The translations under genes were made by a program, and so were the position numbers. DNA of 64,000 bases from Neoceratodus forsteri (lineage: Eukaryota; Chordata; Ceratodontiformes; Ceratodontidae). Below the pieces are notes generated by a model. The model ran no database searches. It saw only the letters and a list, made by a program, of their open reading frames with translations, and was not told where the DNA came from. Positions 1 to 10,345 of this stretch are shown piece after piece. Numbering within the stretch: the stretch's first letter is position 1; the number at the start of each line of letters is the position of its first letter. The stretch lies in assembly GCA_016271365.2 (NCBI GenBank), contig CM057458.1, positions 197,442,501 through 197,506,500 of the forward strand, in the 5' to 3' direction.

Positions 1-316
1 TGTTTCTTTCCTGGGCACCGATCTCTTCGGCCCAGGTGTGGATGGTCACCTTCAGCGAATTGAGCAGCCCAATGCCACCTTGAACTCAGCTACTTCTGCT
101 CAGAAAGATGCCCCTGGTGCCAAGAAACAGCAGAAGAAGAAGCCATTTCGGCACCCTGCTCCTGTAGCCAAGCAGCCCTGCTTCCAAGGTGGGCAGCAAC
201 AGCAGGCACAGGCTTGGCGCCCCCAGCCCAAGTCCATTCCTCCAGCGACCCATAGAAGAGGTCGAGGTTCAGGCGGCTTCCAATCTGGACCCTCTTCTTC
301 CAAGCCTGCCCAGTGA
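1..316 (+). pseudogene. DIRS copy A gag, C-terminal end
   Basis: Tail of the DIRS Gag. The segment encoding DGHLQRIEQPNATLNS, followed by Lys/Gln-rich basic sequence (AKKQQKKKPFR, GGQQQQAQAW), is closely paralleled by copy D at about 49650-49860, which has the same order of an acidic/polar motif and then a basic Gln-rich tail. The basic tail may bind nucleic acid, as Gag tails often do; this is inference. The N-terminal zinc module and most of Gag lie before the window. The frame ends near 316, and a frame change leads into the linker before RT. Confidence 0.7.
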
Positions 317-1193
317 TGGGATAGGGTCTGCCACCCCTATTCCTATCATGCCAGCTCTGGGTCCTCTCATGGGGAGCTGGCTCTGCCACTTTCTTTCCGC
401 CTGGTCTACTGCTACCATGGACAGGTGGGTTCTAGAAGTGGTCAGCCAGGGTCTGCCTCTGGAATTTGAGCAGTACCCTCCCAGCCAAGCCAAGCCCCAC
501 GGGAGGAAAGAGCATCAATCCACACTCGATCGGCTCTGAGAGACAACATAGCCCAACTCCTCCTCAAGGAGGCAGTGGCCCAAGTGACAGATCCCCCAGT
601 TGACCCAGGGTTCGTGTCCAGGTACTTCCTGGTCCTGAAGCGGATGGGAGGGCTGGCGCCCCATTTTAGATCTGCACAACCTGAACCAGTTTCTCAGGCC
701 ATGCACCTTCAGGATGGTACCTCTGTCCCAGATCATACTAATCCTGGAGCAGAACATGTGGTTCTGCTCACTGGATCTCCACAACACGTTTTTCCACGTC
801 CCAATCCCTATGTCTCATCAGAGGTTCCTCCGCTTTTGAGCAGAGGGAACCTTTTACGTGTTCCGAGCCATACCATTCAGCCTGTCATCAGCCCCATGGG
901 TCTTCCCCAAATGCATTGCAGTGGTGGCAGCCCACCTCAAGCGTCGAGGGGTCAGAATATACCCTTACCTCGATGATTGGCTCTTAGCGGGTTCCACCCA
1001 GCAAGAGGTGGAGAGGTCCAGAGATCTGGTCCTCCAAACCTGCTCTCAGCTTGGCCTCCTGATCAATGAGGCCAAGTCAGAGCTCGTGCCTTCACAAGTG
1101 ATATGCTTCATCGGGGCAGAGCTTGACTCCTACCGAGCCAGAGCCCAGCTCTCGGTAGACAGGGTGGAGGCTGTCTCCTCCTTTGCCCAATAA
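317..1193 (+). pseudogene. DIRS copy A reverse transcriptase
   Basis: Linker plus reverse transcriptase of the DIRS pol. Visible pieces in shifting frames are WVLEVVSQGLPLEF (about 426-470), a fingers segment with VDPGFVSRYFLVLKRMGG (about 600-655), the conserved SSAPWVFPKCIAVVAAHL block (about 886-945) and the catalytic core PYLDDWLLAG, with YLDD at 966-977. It continues with LGLLINEAKSELVPSQ and FIGAELDS, the usual palm/thumb motifs. This is the only DIRS copy in the window that keeps a canonical YLDD. At least two frame changes (near 570 and 860) and a TAA at about 1191 interrupt it. Confidence 0.85.
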
Positions 1194-1208
1194 TTTCTGG
1201 TTGGGCAC

Positions 1209-1800
1209 TTGCACCCTACCCAGGACTTTCTGCACCTTCTGGGGTACATGGCGGCTTGGACCACCATGGTCCAATGGGCCCAGTGGCATATGCGCCCCCT
1301 TCTATTGGAACTGGCCGCCCAGTGGAATCAACACCAAGGTCATTTCAACCAGCTGATCACTGTGACCCAGAAGATGTGGGACGCTCTCCAGTGGTGGACT
1401 GTCCTGGATCATCTGCAGGAAGGGATCCCATTTGTCCGCCCCGAGCTGATGGTCATCCTGATGACCGATGCCTCTCTCACGGGCTGGAGAGCCCACATGG
1501 GGGACAACAGGGCCCATGAGTTCTGGACCCCCGAGGAATCCTGATACCATATCAACCTGCTAGAGCTCAGCATGGTCAGACTGGCGCTGTCAGCATTCGC
1601 TCAGCAGCTTCAGGGTCAAGTGGTTACAGTCCAGATGGACAACACCACAACCATGCACTACCTCAACAAACAGGGCGGCATGCACTCCCGACTGCTGTGC
1701 AGAGAAGCACTCTATATCTGGACACTCATGAGCCGACTGGAGGTGGATCTCCTAGCCATTTAAGTGGCAGAAGTCCCAATCAACTGGCAGATGCCCTCAG
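1209..1800 (+). pseudogene. DIRS copy A RNase H domain
   Basis: RNase H follows RT directly, as in DIRS pol. Visible motifs are VILMTDASLTGWRAHMG (first catalytic Asp, about 1450-1500), the NLLELSMVRLALSAFAQQL helix after a stop near 1541, and VTVQMDNTTTMHYLNKQGG (second Asp, about 1625-1680), then LCREALYIWTL. The last block, NQLADALSHIGK, lies in a shifted frame at about 1780-1810. It would degrade the RNA strand during reverse transcription. In-frame stops show decay. The same domain resumes in copy D at 63815-64000. Confidence 0.82.
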
Positions 1801-2605
1801 CCACATAGGCAAGACATACCACGAGTCATCTCTCCACCCAGAGGTAGCTCACAGCCTGTTCTCCCACTGGGGCAAACCAATGGTGGATCTGTTTGCTTCC
1901 AGGGAAAATGCCAAGCTGAGGCTGTTTAATGCCCACCCCCTCAGCAGGGCTCACTGCAGGGGGATGCCTTCTCGTGGCCATGGACCCCAGGCTTCTTCTA
2001 CACCTTCCCCCTAATTCCTTTGATCCACAGGGTACTTCTCAAGGTGAGGAGGGACAAGATGCAGGTGATCCTGGTAGCCTCAGACTGGCCATGCCAGTTC
2101 TGGTATCCAGATCTCCTCAGCAACAGGCTCCCAAGGCATCCTCCAGCACGCCCGGACCTGATCTCAGTCAGTCAGGGGAAGGTATTCTATCCAGACCTTC
2201 AATCCCAGCACCTGCCAGCCTGGTACCTGAACAGCTAGAGTTCCAGGCTTTGGGTCTCTCTGAGGATGTACTCACAGTATTGGAAGCATCCAGAAAAGAG
2301 TTGACCAGAAGGTGTTATGCCTTCAAATGGAAAAGGTTTTCCATTTGGTGACAGGGCAAGGGCCTGGACCCTCTGTCCTGCCCAGTGGCTAGCATCTTTG
2401 ACTACTTTTGGTCTCTGTCCAAAGGGGGTCTTCGGTCTATGACCCTTAAGGTGCACCTGGCAGCCATCTCTGCTTACCAGGCGTGGGCCGGTCAGCAGAT
2501 GGCACAGGAAAAGGTGGTCTGGCACTTTTTCAAGGGCCTAGATCACATATCTCCTCCGGTGCGTGAACCTCCACCTCCGTGGGATTTACTGCTGGTTTTG
2601 GCTAA
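1801..2605 (+). pseudogene. DIRS copy A methyltransferase-like segment and YR N-terminus
   Basis: Two parts. About 1845-2230 encodes SHWGKPMVDLFASRENAKLRLF, DKMQVILVASDWPCQFWYPDLL and related blocks. This is the conserved segment between RNase H and recombinase that has been described as DNA-adenine-methyltransferase-like in DIRS elements; I see no unambiguous catalytic motif here. About 2240-2605 encodes the N-terminal, core-binding part of the tyrosine recombinase: ASRKELTRRCYAFKWKRFSIW, then LKVHLAAISAYQAW. A TGA follows FSIW at about 2349. The recombinase is cut by the reverse CR1 at about 2606 and resumes at about 4723. Confidence 0.7.
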
Positions 2606-4722
2606 ACATAGAAACATAGAATTTGATGGCAGTTAAGGACCGCTTGGCCCACCTAGTCTGCCCATTTCCCTACCTGATGGATAAGGTGCAGATTCTAGTT
2701 AATCAACAGCTTACTTCCCCTATCCCCACTAGAATTGCCTTATACCTGTCCCATGCATTCTTGAATTCTCCTACTGTTCCTGGCTCCACAACCTCCTCAG
2801 GAAGGCTGTTCCATGCAACCACAACCCTCTCTGTGAAAAAATACTTTCTAACATTACCTCTGAGCTGTCCCCCCTCTATCTTCAGATTGTGCCCCCTTGT
2901 TCTTGCACATCTCTTCTTCTGAAAGATACTACCCTCTTGTGCTTTAATTCCCTTGAGATACTTAAAAGTTTCTATTATGTCCCCCCTCTCCCTCCTTTCC
3001 TCAAGGGTATACATATTAAGCTGCTTTAGCCTCTCCTCGGATGTCTACTGGTGCAGACTTTGCTCCATTTTGGTTGCCCACCTCTGAACAGCCTCCACGC
3101 TGTCTTTGTCTTTGCGGAGATGAGGTCTCCAGAATTGCACGCAGTACTCCAAATGGGGTCTCACTAACTGTCTGTACGGAGGGGTAACAACTTCATGTTT
3201 TCTACTGTTGATGCCTCTCCCTATGCATCCCAGTATCCCCCCAGCCCTCCTTACTGCCTTCTCACATTGCTTGCCCACCTTTCGGTCATCTGATATTACT
3301 CCTAGGTCTCTTTCGATTTTTGTTAACTCACCCTCCATTGTGTACTCTTCCCGAGTTTTTCTTTCCCAGATGCATTACCTTGTACTTCTTTGCATTGAAT
3401 CTGAGCTGCCACATATTTGACCATTCCTCCAACCTTGCCAATTCCCTTTTCATTCTTTCCACCCCACCTTGTGTATCAACCCTGTTGCAGATCTTTGTGT
3501 CATCTGCAAAGAGACATACCTTTCCTTCCAGGTGCTCTCCAGTGTCACTTATAAAGACATTAAAGTGGACCGGTCCCAGTACTGAACCCTGCGGTACCCC
3601 ACTAGTTACCCTCCTTTCTTCAATTTGGACTCCGTTTACTATTACCTTTTGCGTCCTGTTGTCCAGCCAGTTTTTTATCTAGGCTACCACCTTGGGACAC
3701 ACTCCAGGGCAGGCTGACTTGTATATTAATCTTTTGTGTGAGACTGTGTCAAATGCCTTGCTAAAATCTAGGTAGGCCATATCCACAGCCCCTCCCTTGT
3801 CTACTACTTTGGTCATCCAGTCAAAGAAATTTATTAATGACCTTCCTGCTGTGAAACCATGCTGCCTTGGGTCCTGTGCCCCACTGGCCTCTAGGTACTC
3901 AGTAATTATTTCCTTCAGAAGTGATTCCATCATTTTCCCTACCACTGAAGTCAAACTAACTGGTCTGTAGTTTCCTGCCTCTGCCCTGCTCCCACTTTTG
4001 TGAAGTGGATTCACATTTGTCCTCCTCCAGTCCTCAGGTACCACCCCATCCTCCCATGATTTGTTAAAAGGAGTAGTCAGTGGTGTTGCTAATTCTACCC
4101 TTAGTTCTTTTAGAATTCTTGGGTGAATCCCATCAGGCCCCATTGCTTTGTCCACCCTCAGTTTCAAGAGTTCTTTCAAAACCCTTTCTTCTGTGAATGG
4201 ACTAGTATCGACCCCCCTATTCAGAGTTTCTCTCTTGTTTGGTTTAGGTACCTTCCCCTCCTCTTCCGTTGTGAATACTGAACAGAAATATTCGTTCAGT
4301 ATCCCTGCTTTTTTACTTTCACCCTCTGCCCACATTCCTTCCCCTTTATTAAGTCTCTGTATCCCTCCCTTGGTCTTTCTTTATTCCCTAATGTACCTAT
4401 AAAAGGTTTTATCCCCTTCTTAACAGAGTTTGGTATCTTTTCCTCAGTTTGTGCCTTTGCTATTCTGACTGCCTTCCCTGCCTCCTTCTGCTTTAACTGA
4501 TAAAGTTCTCTGTCCTGCTCCTTCTGTGTTTCCTTATATTTCCTGAATGCTATTATTTTCTCCTTAACCATCCCTGCCACCTCCTTTGAGAATCAGTGTT
4601 TTTTTCCTTCATTTTGTTTTGTTGATTTGCTTCACACAAAGGCTTGTTGCCTCTGCGATGGCTGTTTTGATTATTCCCCATTGTTCCTCCACCCCTCCTT
4701 CTTGTCCGTTTAAACTCATGGG
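2606..4722 (-). mobile_element. CR1-type LINE, 5'-truncated, reverse orientation
   Basis: Minus-strand CR1-like non-LTR retrotransposon inserted in the recombinase gene of copy A. The 3' end is at low coordinates, where the plus strand begins with CATAGAAACATAG and then the complement of the CR1 tail. Going 5' to 3' on the minus strand, the RT region encodes GILNEYFCSVFT, MGPDGIHPRILKEL, NYRPVSLTSVVGKMME, GFTAGRS and YLDFSKAFDTVSHKRL (4335-3679). The FADDTK box, CKVMHLG, HLEYCVQFWRPHLRKDKD and the C-terminal helices down to about 2703 follow in other frames. The endonuclease region is absent, consistent with 5' truncation. Boundaries are within about 15 bp. Confidence 0.85.
3679..4335 (-). 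pseudogene. CR1 reverse transcriptase fragment
   Basis: Longest intact frame of the reverse CR1, 218 codons. It covers RT motifs 0 to 2 of a non-LTR RT: the PDGIHPRILKEL box, VPEDWRRTNVNPLHKSG, NYRPVSLTSVVGKMMESLL, the QHGFTAGRS turn and YLDFSKAFDTVSH with the first catalytic Asp. The frame ends after KSACPGVCPKVVA. The YADD/FADD part lies further 3' at about 3480-3520 in another frame. The first Met is internal to the ancestral protein, so it is not a true start. Confidence 0.85.
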
Positions 4723-5361
4723 CAAGCCATTTGAAGCCATGCACAAGTGTGAGATGTCACACTTGTCATGGAAGACCACTTTCCTGGTGACTGTCACGTC
4801 AGCCAGAAGGACTGGGGAGCTCCAGGCACTCTCAGTGGAGTTTCCTTACCTGGTCTTCCACAGGGACAAGGTTGTCCTGCTCCCACACCCGAAATTTCTT
4901 CCGAAGGTGGTGTCGGAGTTGCACCTTAATCAGGTGTTGACTCTGCCTGTGTTCTACCCGAACTACACTTTGGATGCTGAGTACATACTCCATACTCTGG
5001 ACCTGAGATGAGCTCTCTCTTATTACAATGAGAGAACGGCAGAAGTTCAGGGAGAGGTTCACCAGCTGTTTGTCACCAACACTGAAGCCGCACATGGCAG
5101 ACCTGCAGCAAAGCAGATGATTGGCTGGTGGATCACTTCCTGCATTGAACTCTGCTATAGGTTGGCGGATAGGGGGCCTCCTGTAGGGCTAAGGGCTCAT
5201 TTCACCCACCATACCACTGCGTCGGTGGCTGCATCCAGGGACATCCCTATCCAGGAAATCTGTCTGGCTGCTACCTGGAAGACAGCAAACACCTTCATCA
5301 CCCACTACCACATCGCCCTTGAGTCACGCTGGGATGATGGTTTTGGGGCCTCAGATCTATA
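4723..5361 (+). pseudogene. DIRS copy A tyrosine recombinase, catalytic half
   Basis: Continuation of the YR after the CR1 insertion. It encodes LSWKTTFLVTVTSARRTGELQAL, which holds the first catalytic Arg of the YR fold (ARRTGEL), then PYLVFHRDKVVLLPHPKFLPKVV and the NYTLDAEYILHTLDLR helix. After a stop at about 5010 come the C-terminal motifs: AHFTHHTTASVA at the HxxR position (the second Arg is replaced by His) and CLAATWKTANTFITHYHIA, which contains the Trp and the nucleophile-region Tyr (HYHIA). The protein would recombine the circular DNA form into the genome. The missing second Arg and the stops mean it is inactive. Confidence 0.8.
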
Positions 5362-5493
5362 ATCTGTTTCCCAAGTAGGGGGTGTGCACCTTGCCTCCCT
5401 CCTTCCAGAGAACTGCTTGGAGTCTGCCAAGAAGTGTGGATGAACAACATATCCACATCCCTAGAAAAACAGGTTACTCACCTGTAACAGTAG
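5362..5493 (+). repeat. DIRS copy A internal complementary region, left part
   Basis: After the YR stop, the sequence GAAGTGTGGATGAACAACAT, then CCACATCCCTAG, is the reverse complement of the family-1 left end (seen at 47289 in copy D). It is followed by AAAACAGGTTACTCACCTGTAACAGTAG, the reverse complement of the A right end near 12233. This is the joined-ends arrangement expected of a DIRS ICR. Copy B interrupts it at 5494, and it resumes at 11884. Confidence 0.8.
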
Positions 5494-5690
5494 ATCTTAC
5501 TTCAAGAGGGCTGTTGCAGTAGGTAATTACATATGGGACTGACGTCGGCAGGTGGCAGGACCCCACGGAAAAATTTCTAGCTAGCAGTATCTGGCAAGGG
5601 ACCGCCCCCACATCAGGTGACCGGCTTCAGGAGACGGTATAAAGGGGTGGTCCCTCACGCCCGCCTTCCAGTTCTTTACCACCATTAGCT
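5494..5690 (+). repeat. Left inverted terminal repeat of copy B
   Basis: Pairs with about 11650-11883 in inverted orientation. Shared blocks are GCAGTAGGTAATTACATATG, GGACCCCACGGAAAAATTTC, TAGCTAGC, GGGACCGCCCCCA, TCAGGTGACCGGC and TATAAAGGGG. The outermost bases differ between the two ends (ATCTTACTTCAAGAGGG on the left; the complement of AGATCTACTGTTACGGTAAG on the right), the usual asymmetry of DIRS ends. Confidence 0.9.
5638..5644 (+). promoter_or_regulatory. TATA-like box in DIRS B terminal repeat
   Basis: TATAAAG about 160 bp upstream of the likely gag start at 5797. The same box at the same place is present in copy E (56440-56446), and as TATATAG in copy C (32639-32645). An inverted copy sits in the right repeat (about 11698-11706), so both ends carry an inward-facing promoter candidate. 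Confidence 0.6.
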
Positions 5691-5796
5691 TATGCCAGTG
5701 CCTCGCGGAAAAGTTCCCTGCTCGTCAGACTCCCACGGTAGTTTTACCGAGTATTTTCAATTTTTTTCTCAGCCATCATCAGGTACCCGTCGGTGT

Positions 5797-8416
5797 ATGT
5801 CGCCCCCTACATCCTCCGAGCACAAAAACAAGTGCGACTCGTGCGACGCCCAACTCCCGCACAAGGACGGCCATTCCCTGTGCCTTTTTTGCCTAGGCCC
5901 CGACCATCTGGTGGAGAAGTGCCAGCACTACCTCAGCTTTAACGGCCACCCAGAGAAGGTGGCAGCAGTCCCTGGAAGCCCACATTTTAAAAAAGAAAAT
6001 GAGCTCCTTGGAGAAAGAACTGAAAAAGCTTCGGCAGGCGTCGACTTCCCGTGAAGGCCATCGCAAGAAGAAAGATAAGGAAAGGCACTGGGACAAGGGC
6101 TCCCCTCCCACTGCGTCTTCCTCGGGAGTCGCCGTGAAACAGGTAACATCCCCGGGGGACCTCTACACGACGGCTGCCTTAGAGGCTTCTAAGGCAGCGT
6201 ATTCGCCTGGCCTGGCTCGTGCTTGGACCCTTCAGGCGCCTTCTGGGCTCATGGAGGCATCCGCTCCCAGTAAAGTCATGGTTCCACGGCCTACTGGTGC
6301 GAGCAGCTCCAATAAGCTGGACATCGGCTCCTCCGACGCCCACACGGAGAAGGTTGGTAAGTCGCCCGACCCTTTGGGGCAGCGCGCGGCCCCCATTCCG
6401 CCTGACCAGGCCGCCCCTCCATCACGTCCTGCCTCCGTCGAAGGGTCCATTAAGTCGGATGCTGGCCCCTCCAGCGTCCGCCTGGATCCCGCTGCTAAGC
6501 CGCATGTCGGTTCGTCCGACGTCCACACAGCGGATGAGCCGACGCCAGACCCCACCACATCCGTCATTCCCGGCTCCCCGCAGCCTTCGTTGCCCTCCGG
6601 GGACCCTGAGTCTCCTCAGCCTGACCCTGCGGATTTCTCCCCCTCCCCATCCTTGGGCGACGCTGAGGCTTCTGGTCCACCTCCGTCAGACCATCCACCT
6701 TCTGGTCTGACTGATCTGACGTCGGTTCCCCGGCCGCCAGCTCCGACGCCAGTATTGCCGACGCCGGACGACATCCCACCCCCTCCCCAATGTCGCCCCG
6801 ACGCCGGGCCCTCTGCCCCCCGGATCTTCTGCTCCAGAACCACCCGTGGGGCCTCTGGCCAGACCGTCTGCTCAAGCAGCTCCTCTGGCTCCTGGGTACC
6901 TGGCCCCGTCGTATCCGACACCGTCATACCTGAGACCGCAGTATCCGACACCTCAGTACCCGGTGCAGACATATTTGGCACCGCAGTACTCGGCTCCTCA
7001 GTACCCGATGCCGGGATTCCCACCGTCGGGTTATGGATACGTGCCCTTTGGGTATAGTCCATACCTGTATCCCCCTCCTCTTCCTCCTCCTCCACCGCCT
7101 CCTCAGCCGCCGGTGGACTTGCAGGAGACTCTGGCCTCCTGGTGGGCTGAGGCCAAGGCTCAACTCACCAGAGAGGTGGAGAGTCATCTTCCGACGATGG
7201 TGCCAGTACCGGTTCCCGTACATCCACGACAACACACTCCCTCCCCACCTCCGGACGCCAGGGCTCAACCCTCTGGGTCCAGAGAGGGGCAAGACATGCT
7301 TTCCCGAGGGATTCCCAAGGGGTCCATTCCTCCTCCTTGTCGGGAGAGGGAGTCTTCCTCTTCCTCATCTTCTTCTTCCTCAGACACCTCGGATCCTTCC
7401 GACAGTTGTTCCGAGCAAGACGATGAGCCACGCTCTCCGTCCAAGCCCCGGCCAAGGACTCCTCTGAAGTCCCTCCAGAGGATCCTTCCTTTACGGAGTT
7501 CCTACGGAGGAGCCAGGAAGTACACAAGTGGCAATCCTTGGAGCCAGACCCCCAACGTAAAAAACTCGCTGAGCATCTGGATCTGCCCATGACAGCTTCC
7601 ACTCTAGTGCCACCCTGGATCGAGCCTCATGCCAACCTTATTACCACCATATGGAAACAGCCGCCGGCCTTAGCCCCACTTCCCAGGAAGTCAAACAGGC
7701 TATACCAGGCTCCAGAGGGTGTTGACTTTTTAGACTCCCACCCTCGTGCTGACTCGGTTGTGATTAGTGCTGCTCACGGCCGGTCAGCTCAACCCAAACA
7801 TCTTAGCTCATCTCCACCTGACAAGGAATCTCGCCTTCTGGACCAGTATGGCAAGAAGATTTTTGCTTCTTCCACTCTGGGTATTAGGTCCCTGAACTAC
7901 ATTGGCCACATGGGGGATTACCAGAAGGCGATTCTTAGTGAGGTGGAATCGAAATTGGACTCCCTTCCTGACACTCAGGTCAAGCAGGAAGTGGCTGACC
8001 TTGTCCGCTCTGCTTGTTCGGCCAGTCGGCACATTCTTCGTGCGACCTACGATACATTGGACACTGCTGGGACTAGCTCAGCTTTCGCCGTAAGTTTCCA
8101 GCATCACGCTTGGCTCCAAGTGTCAGGGTTGGTCCTGGAAGTGCAGTCCGTTATCCAGGAAGTGCCCTTCCGGGGTTCGATGCTGTTCGGGGGTGATGTC
8201 AAGGACATCATCACCGACCTGCAGGAGAAGGGGATGGCACTAAAGTCTGTTGACTGTATGTACCATCCCCATCAATTGCAGTGCCATCCCTTTCACAGGC
8301 GGAATTGGGCCAAAGCGAGACCACAGGAAAGAGGGCCACTAGCGTCGGGCCCCTCAACTGCCAAGCCCCCACCCAAAAATGCAGGAGCTTTCAGCGTGCT
8401 GTCTCACACCACCTGA
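5797..8416 (+). pseudogene. DIRS copy B gag
   Basis: Gag spread over several frames. The start at 5797 (MSPPTSSEHKNKC) is chosen because copies E and C begin in the same way just before the zinc module. Next comes a Cys/His module, CDSC...CLFC...H...C (5818-5935), then a Lys/Glu-rich coiled coil (SSLEKELKKLRQ, 5999 onward) and a long Pro/Ser/Asp-rich region with imperfect YPTPQYPA-type repeats (about 6880-7030). A Ser/Asp-rich acidic patch follows (about 7350-7430), then a conserved C-terminal domain of 292 codons (7538-8416) with YGKKIFASSTLGIRSLNY, HHAWLQVSGLVLEVQ and VPFRGSMLFGGDV. Frame changes occur near 6000, 6850 and 7540. Gag would assemble the replication particle. Confidence 0.82.
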
Positions 8417-9486
8417 CTCCTTCTCCTCCCACTACCTCTGGTCTTCCCAGAGGAACCGGTAGGAGGAGGTTTTCTCCACCTTCTGGGCTGGGAGAGGATA
8501 ACATCGATTCATGGGTGCTCCAGCTAATCGCATTTTGTGCCCCCTTGAGGAAGGACACTGAATAGAGTTTCTGCAGAAACCACCGTGTCACCCTCCCCCA
8601 AGGTCGTCGTACTATTGGGAACATCTTCTGGTCCAGGAAGAAATTTCAACACTTTTACTGAAAGAGGCGATAGAACCTGTCCCCCTTCCCTTACAAAGAA
8701 CAGGTTACTATTCCCACTTCTTCCTGGTCCCGAAGAAGACAGTAGATGTAAGACCTATTCTAGATCTCAGTTCCCTAAACCTTTTCGTGGAGTACAAGAG
8801 GTTCAAGATGCTCTCACTGCAGAGCCTTCTGCCCCTCCTCTGTTTGGGCCAGTGGCTGTGCGCTCTGGATATGCAGGACGCTTACCTGCACATAGCTATT
8901 CGCCCATCTCACCTCAAATATCTTCGTTTTGCTTTCCAGGGGGACCACTACCAGTTCAAGGCACTTCCATTTGGCCTGTCCTCGGCCACTCGGGTTTTTA
9001 CCAAATGTCTTGCGGTGGTGGCGGCCTACCTGCTTACCCAGGGGGGTACAGGTTTTCTCGTACCTGGACAATTAGCTCTTGGCGGCCTTGTCCAGGGAGG
9101 AACTCCTGCACTGCCTCTCCCTCACCCAGCAGGTCTTTGCCTGTCTGGGTATTACCATCAACCATTCCAAGTCTCACTTGATCCCATCCCAGAGGCTTCA
9201 GTTTATTGGGGCGATACTGGACACGACCCTAGGCAGGGCCTTTCTGCCTCCGGACAGGGCAGCCACACTCCAGACTCAGATAAGCCTGTTGTCCAGCTGC
9301 AGATGGGTCAGTGCAAGGTCAGTTCTTTGCCTCCTCAGGCTTATGGCGGCTGCTATCCCGACAGTCCCTCGCGCTCGGCTCCACATGAGGGTCTCTCAGT
9401 GGATGCTTCGCTCTCAATGGGATCAGTTGGTGGACGACTTGGACCACTTGGTCCTAGTCTCCTCTCCCATGATTCGTGACTTGTAA
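8417..9486 (+). pseudogene. DIRS copy B reverse transcriptase
   Basis: RT in two or three overlapping frames. Recognisable blocks are NRLLFPLLPGPEED (a frame-shadow of the YYSHFFLVPKK region, about 8690-8740), LCALDMQDAYLHIAIRPSHLK (about 8855-8915, with the first catalytic Asp), YQFKALPFGLSSATRVFTKCLAVVAAYL (about 8950-9035) and ITINHSKSHLIPSQRLQFIGAILD (about 9150-9225). The catalytic box at 9061-9072 reads YLDN, and a TAG replaces the following Trp codon at 9073. The element could not make a working RT as written. Confidence 0.85.
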
Positions 9487-9492
9487 TGGTGG

Positions 9493-9921
9493 ATGGTTCG
9501 AGAGAACCTTCTTCGGGAAGTTCCATTCTTCCTTCCTCCTCCCTCCCAGACTCTGACCACAGATGCCTCGGATGAAGGTTGGGAAGCCCATCTCGGTCCA
9601 CATCGGACCCAGGGCTCTTGGTCCAAGCTCGAGCAATCACTGCACATCAATGTGCTCGGGCTTCGGGCGGTGCTTTACACTCTCCAGGTCCTCCACCTGC
9701 ATCTTCTTCCAGGCCACCTATCCATCCAGACGGACAATATGTGTGTGGTATGGTACATCAGCAAACAGGGTGGGACTCGGTCCTACCCTCTCTGCAGGGA
9801 AGCGATGAGAGTCTGGGATTGGGCAGCACAATATGACCTTCACCTCACAGCACTTCATGTTCTGGGGGTCGAGAACTCCTTAGCAGACAAACTAGGTTGC
9901 TCATCTGGTCAAGCTCATTAG
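9493..9921 (+). pseudogene. DIRS copy B RNase H
   Basis: Open frame of 142 codons. It has QTLTTDASDEGWEAHLG (first catalytic Asp), the LHINVLGLRAVLYTLQ helix with a hydrophobic core, HLSIQTDNMCVVWYISKQGG (second Asp) and LTALHVLGVENSLADKL (the C-terminal catalytic-Asp region). Arrangement and spacing match the DIRS RNase H in copies A, C and E. The first Met is internal: the frame is joined to RT upstream through a TAA at 9484-9486. Confidence 0.85.
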
Positions 9922-9924
9922 TGG

Positions 9925-10345
9925 GAGCTGGATCAGGGGGTCCTAGACAATATCTTGCTACATTGGGGAACACCTCAGGTGCACCTGTTCGCTTCATCTC
10001 TAAACGCAAAGCTTCCCGACTTCTGCTTGCTCGTTCAAGAGCGAGGCATTTTCTGGAGAGACGCTCTGTCTCTAGATTGGAGGGACAGATTTGTCTATGC
10101 CTTCCTCCCCGATTCTTCTGATCCCGCGTGTCTTGCAGAAACTAGGTTCAGAAGGAGCACGAATGATTCTGATCGCTCCTTTCTGGCCCAGGCAAGTTTG
10201 GTTCTCTCTTCTGCAACAATACTCAGAGGAGCCTCCTCTTCCTCTTCCACTGTCACGGATTCTATTGACCCAGGATCAGGGGACCCTGGTTCATCCAGGT
10301 CTCAAATCCCTTCAACTGCATGCATGGCTCCTGCAGACATAGCTC
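9925..10345 (+). pseudogene. DIRS copy B methyltransferase-like segment
   Basis: Segment between RNase H and YR. It reads LHWGTPQVHLFASSLNAKLPDFC, then RDALSLDWRDRFVYAF (about 10050-10105) and, in the +1 frame, GARMILIAPFWPRQVWFSLL and LVHPGLKSLQLHAWLL (10091-10342). DIRS elements are known to carry a Dam-like domain at this place. The strongest family signatures seen here are DLFAS/HLFAS, WRDRFVYAF and APFWPRQVWF. Whether it methylates DNA cannot be judged from sequence. Confidence 0.65.

Noticed and set aside
6232..7292. Long minus-strand frames opposite copy B gag (and similar ones in copies C and E)
   Set aside because: GC-rich, Pro/Ser-coding gag sequence produces open antisense frames rich in Gly/Arg/Asp. 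No conserved motif, and not preserved between copies.
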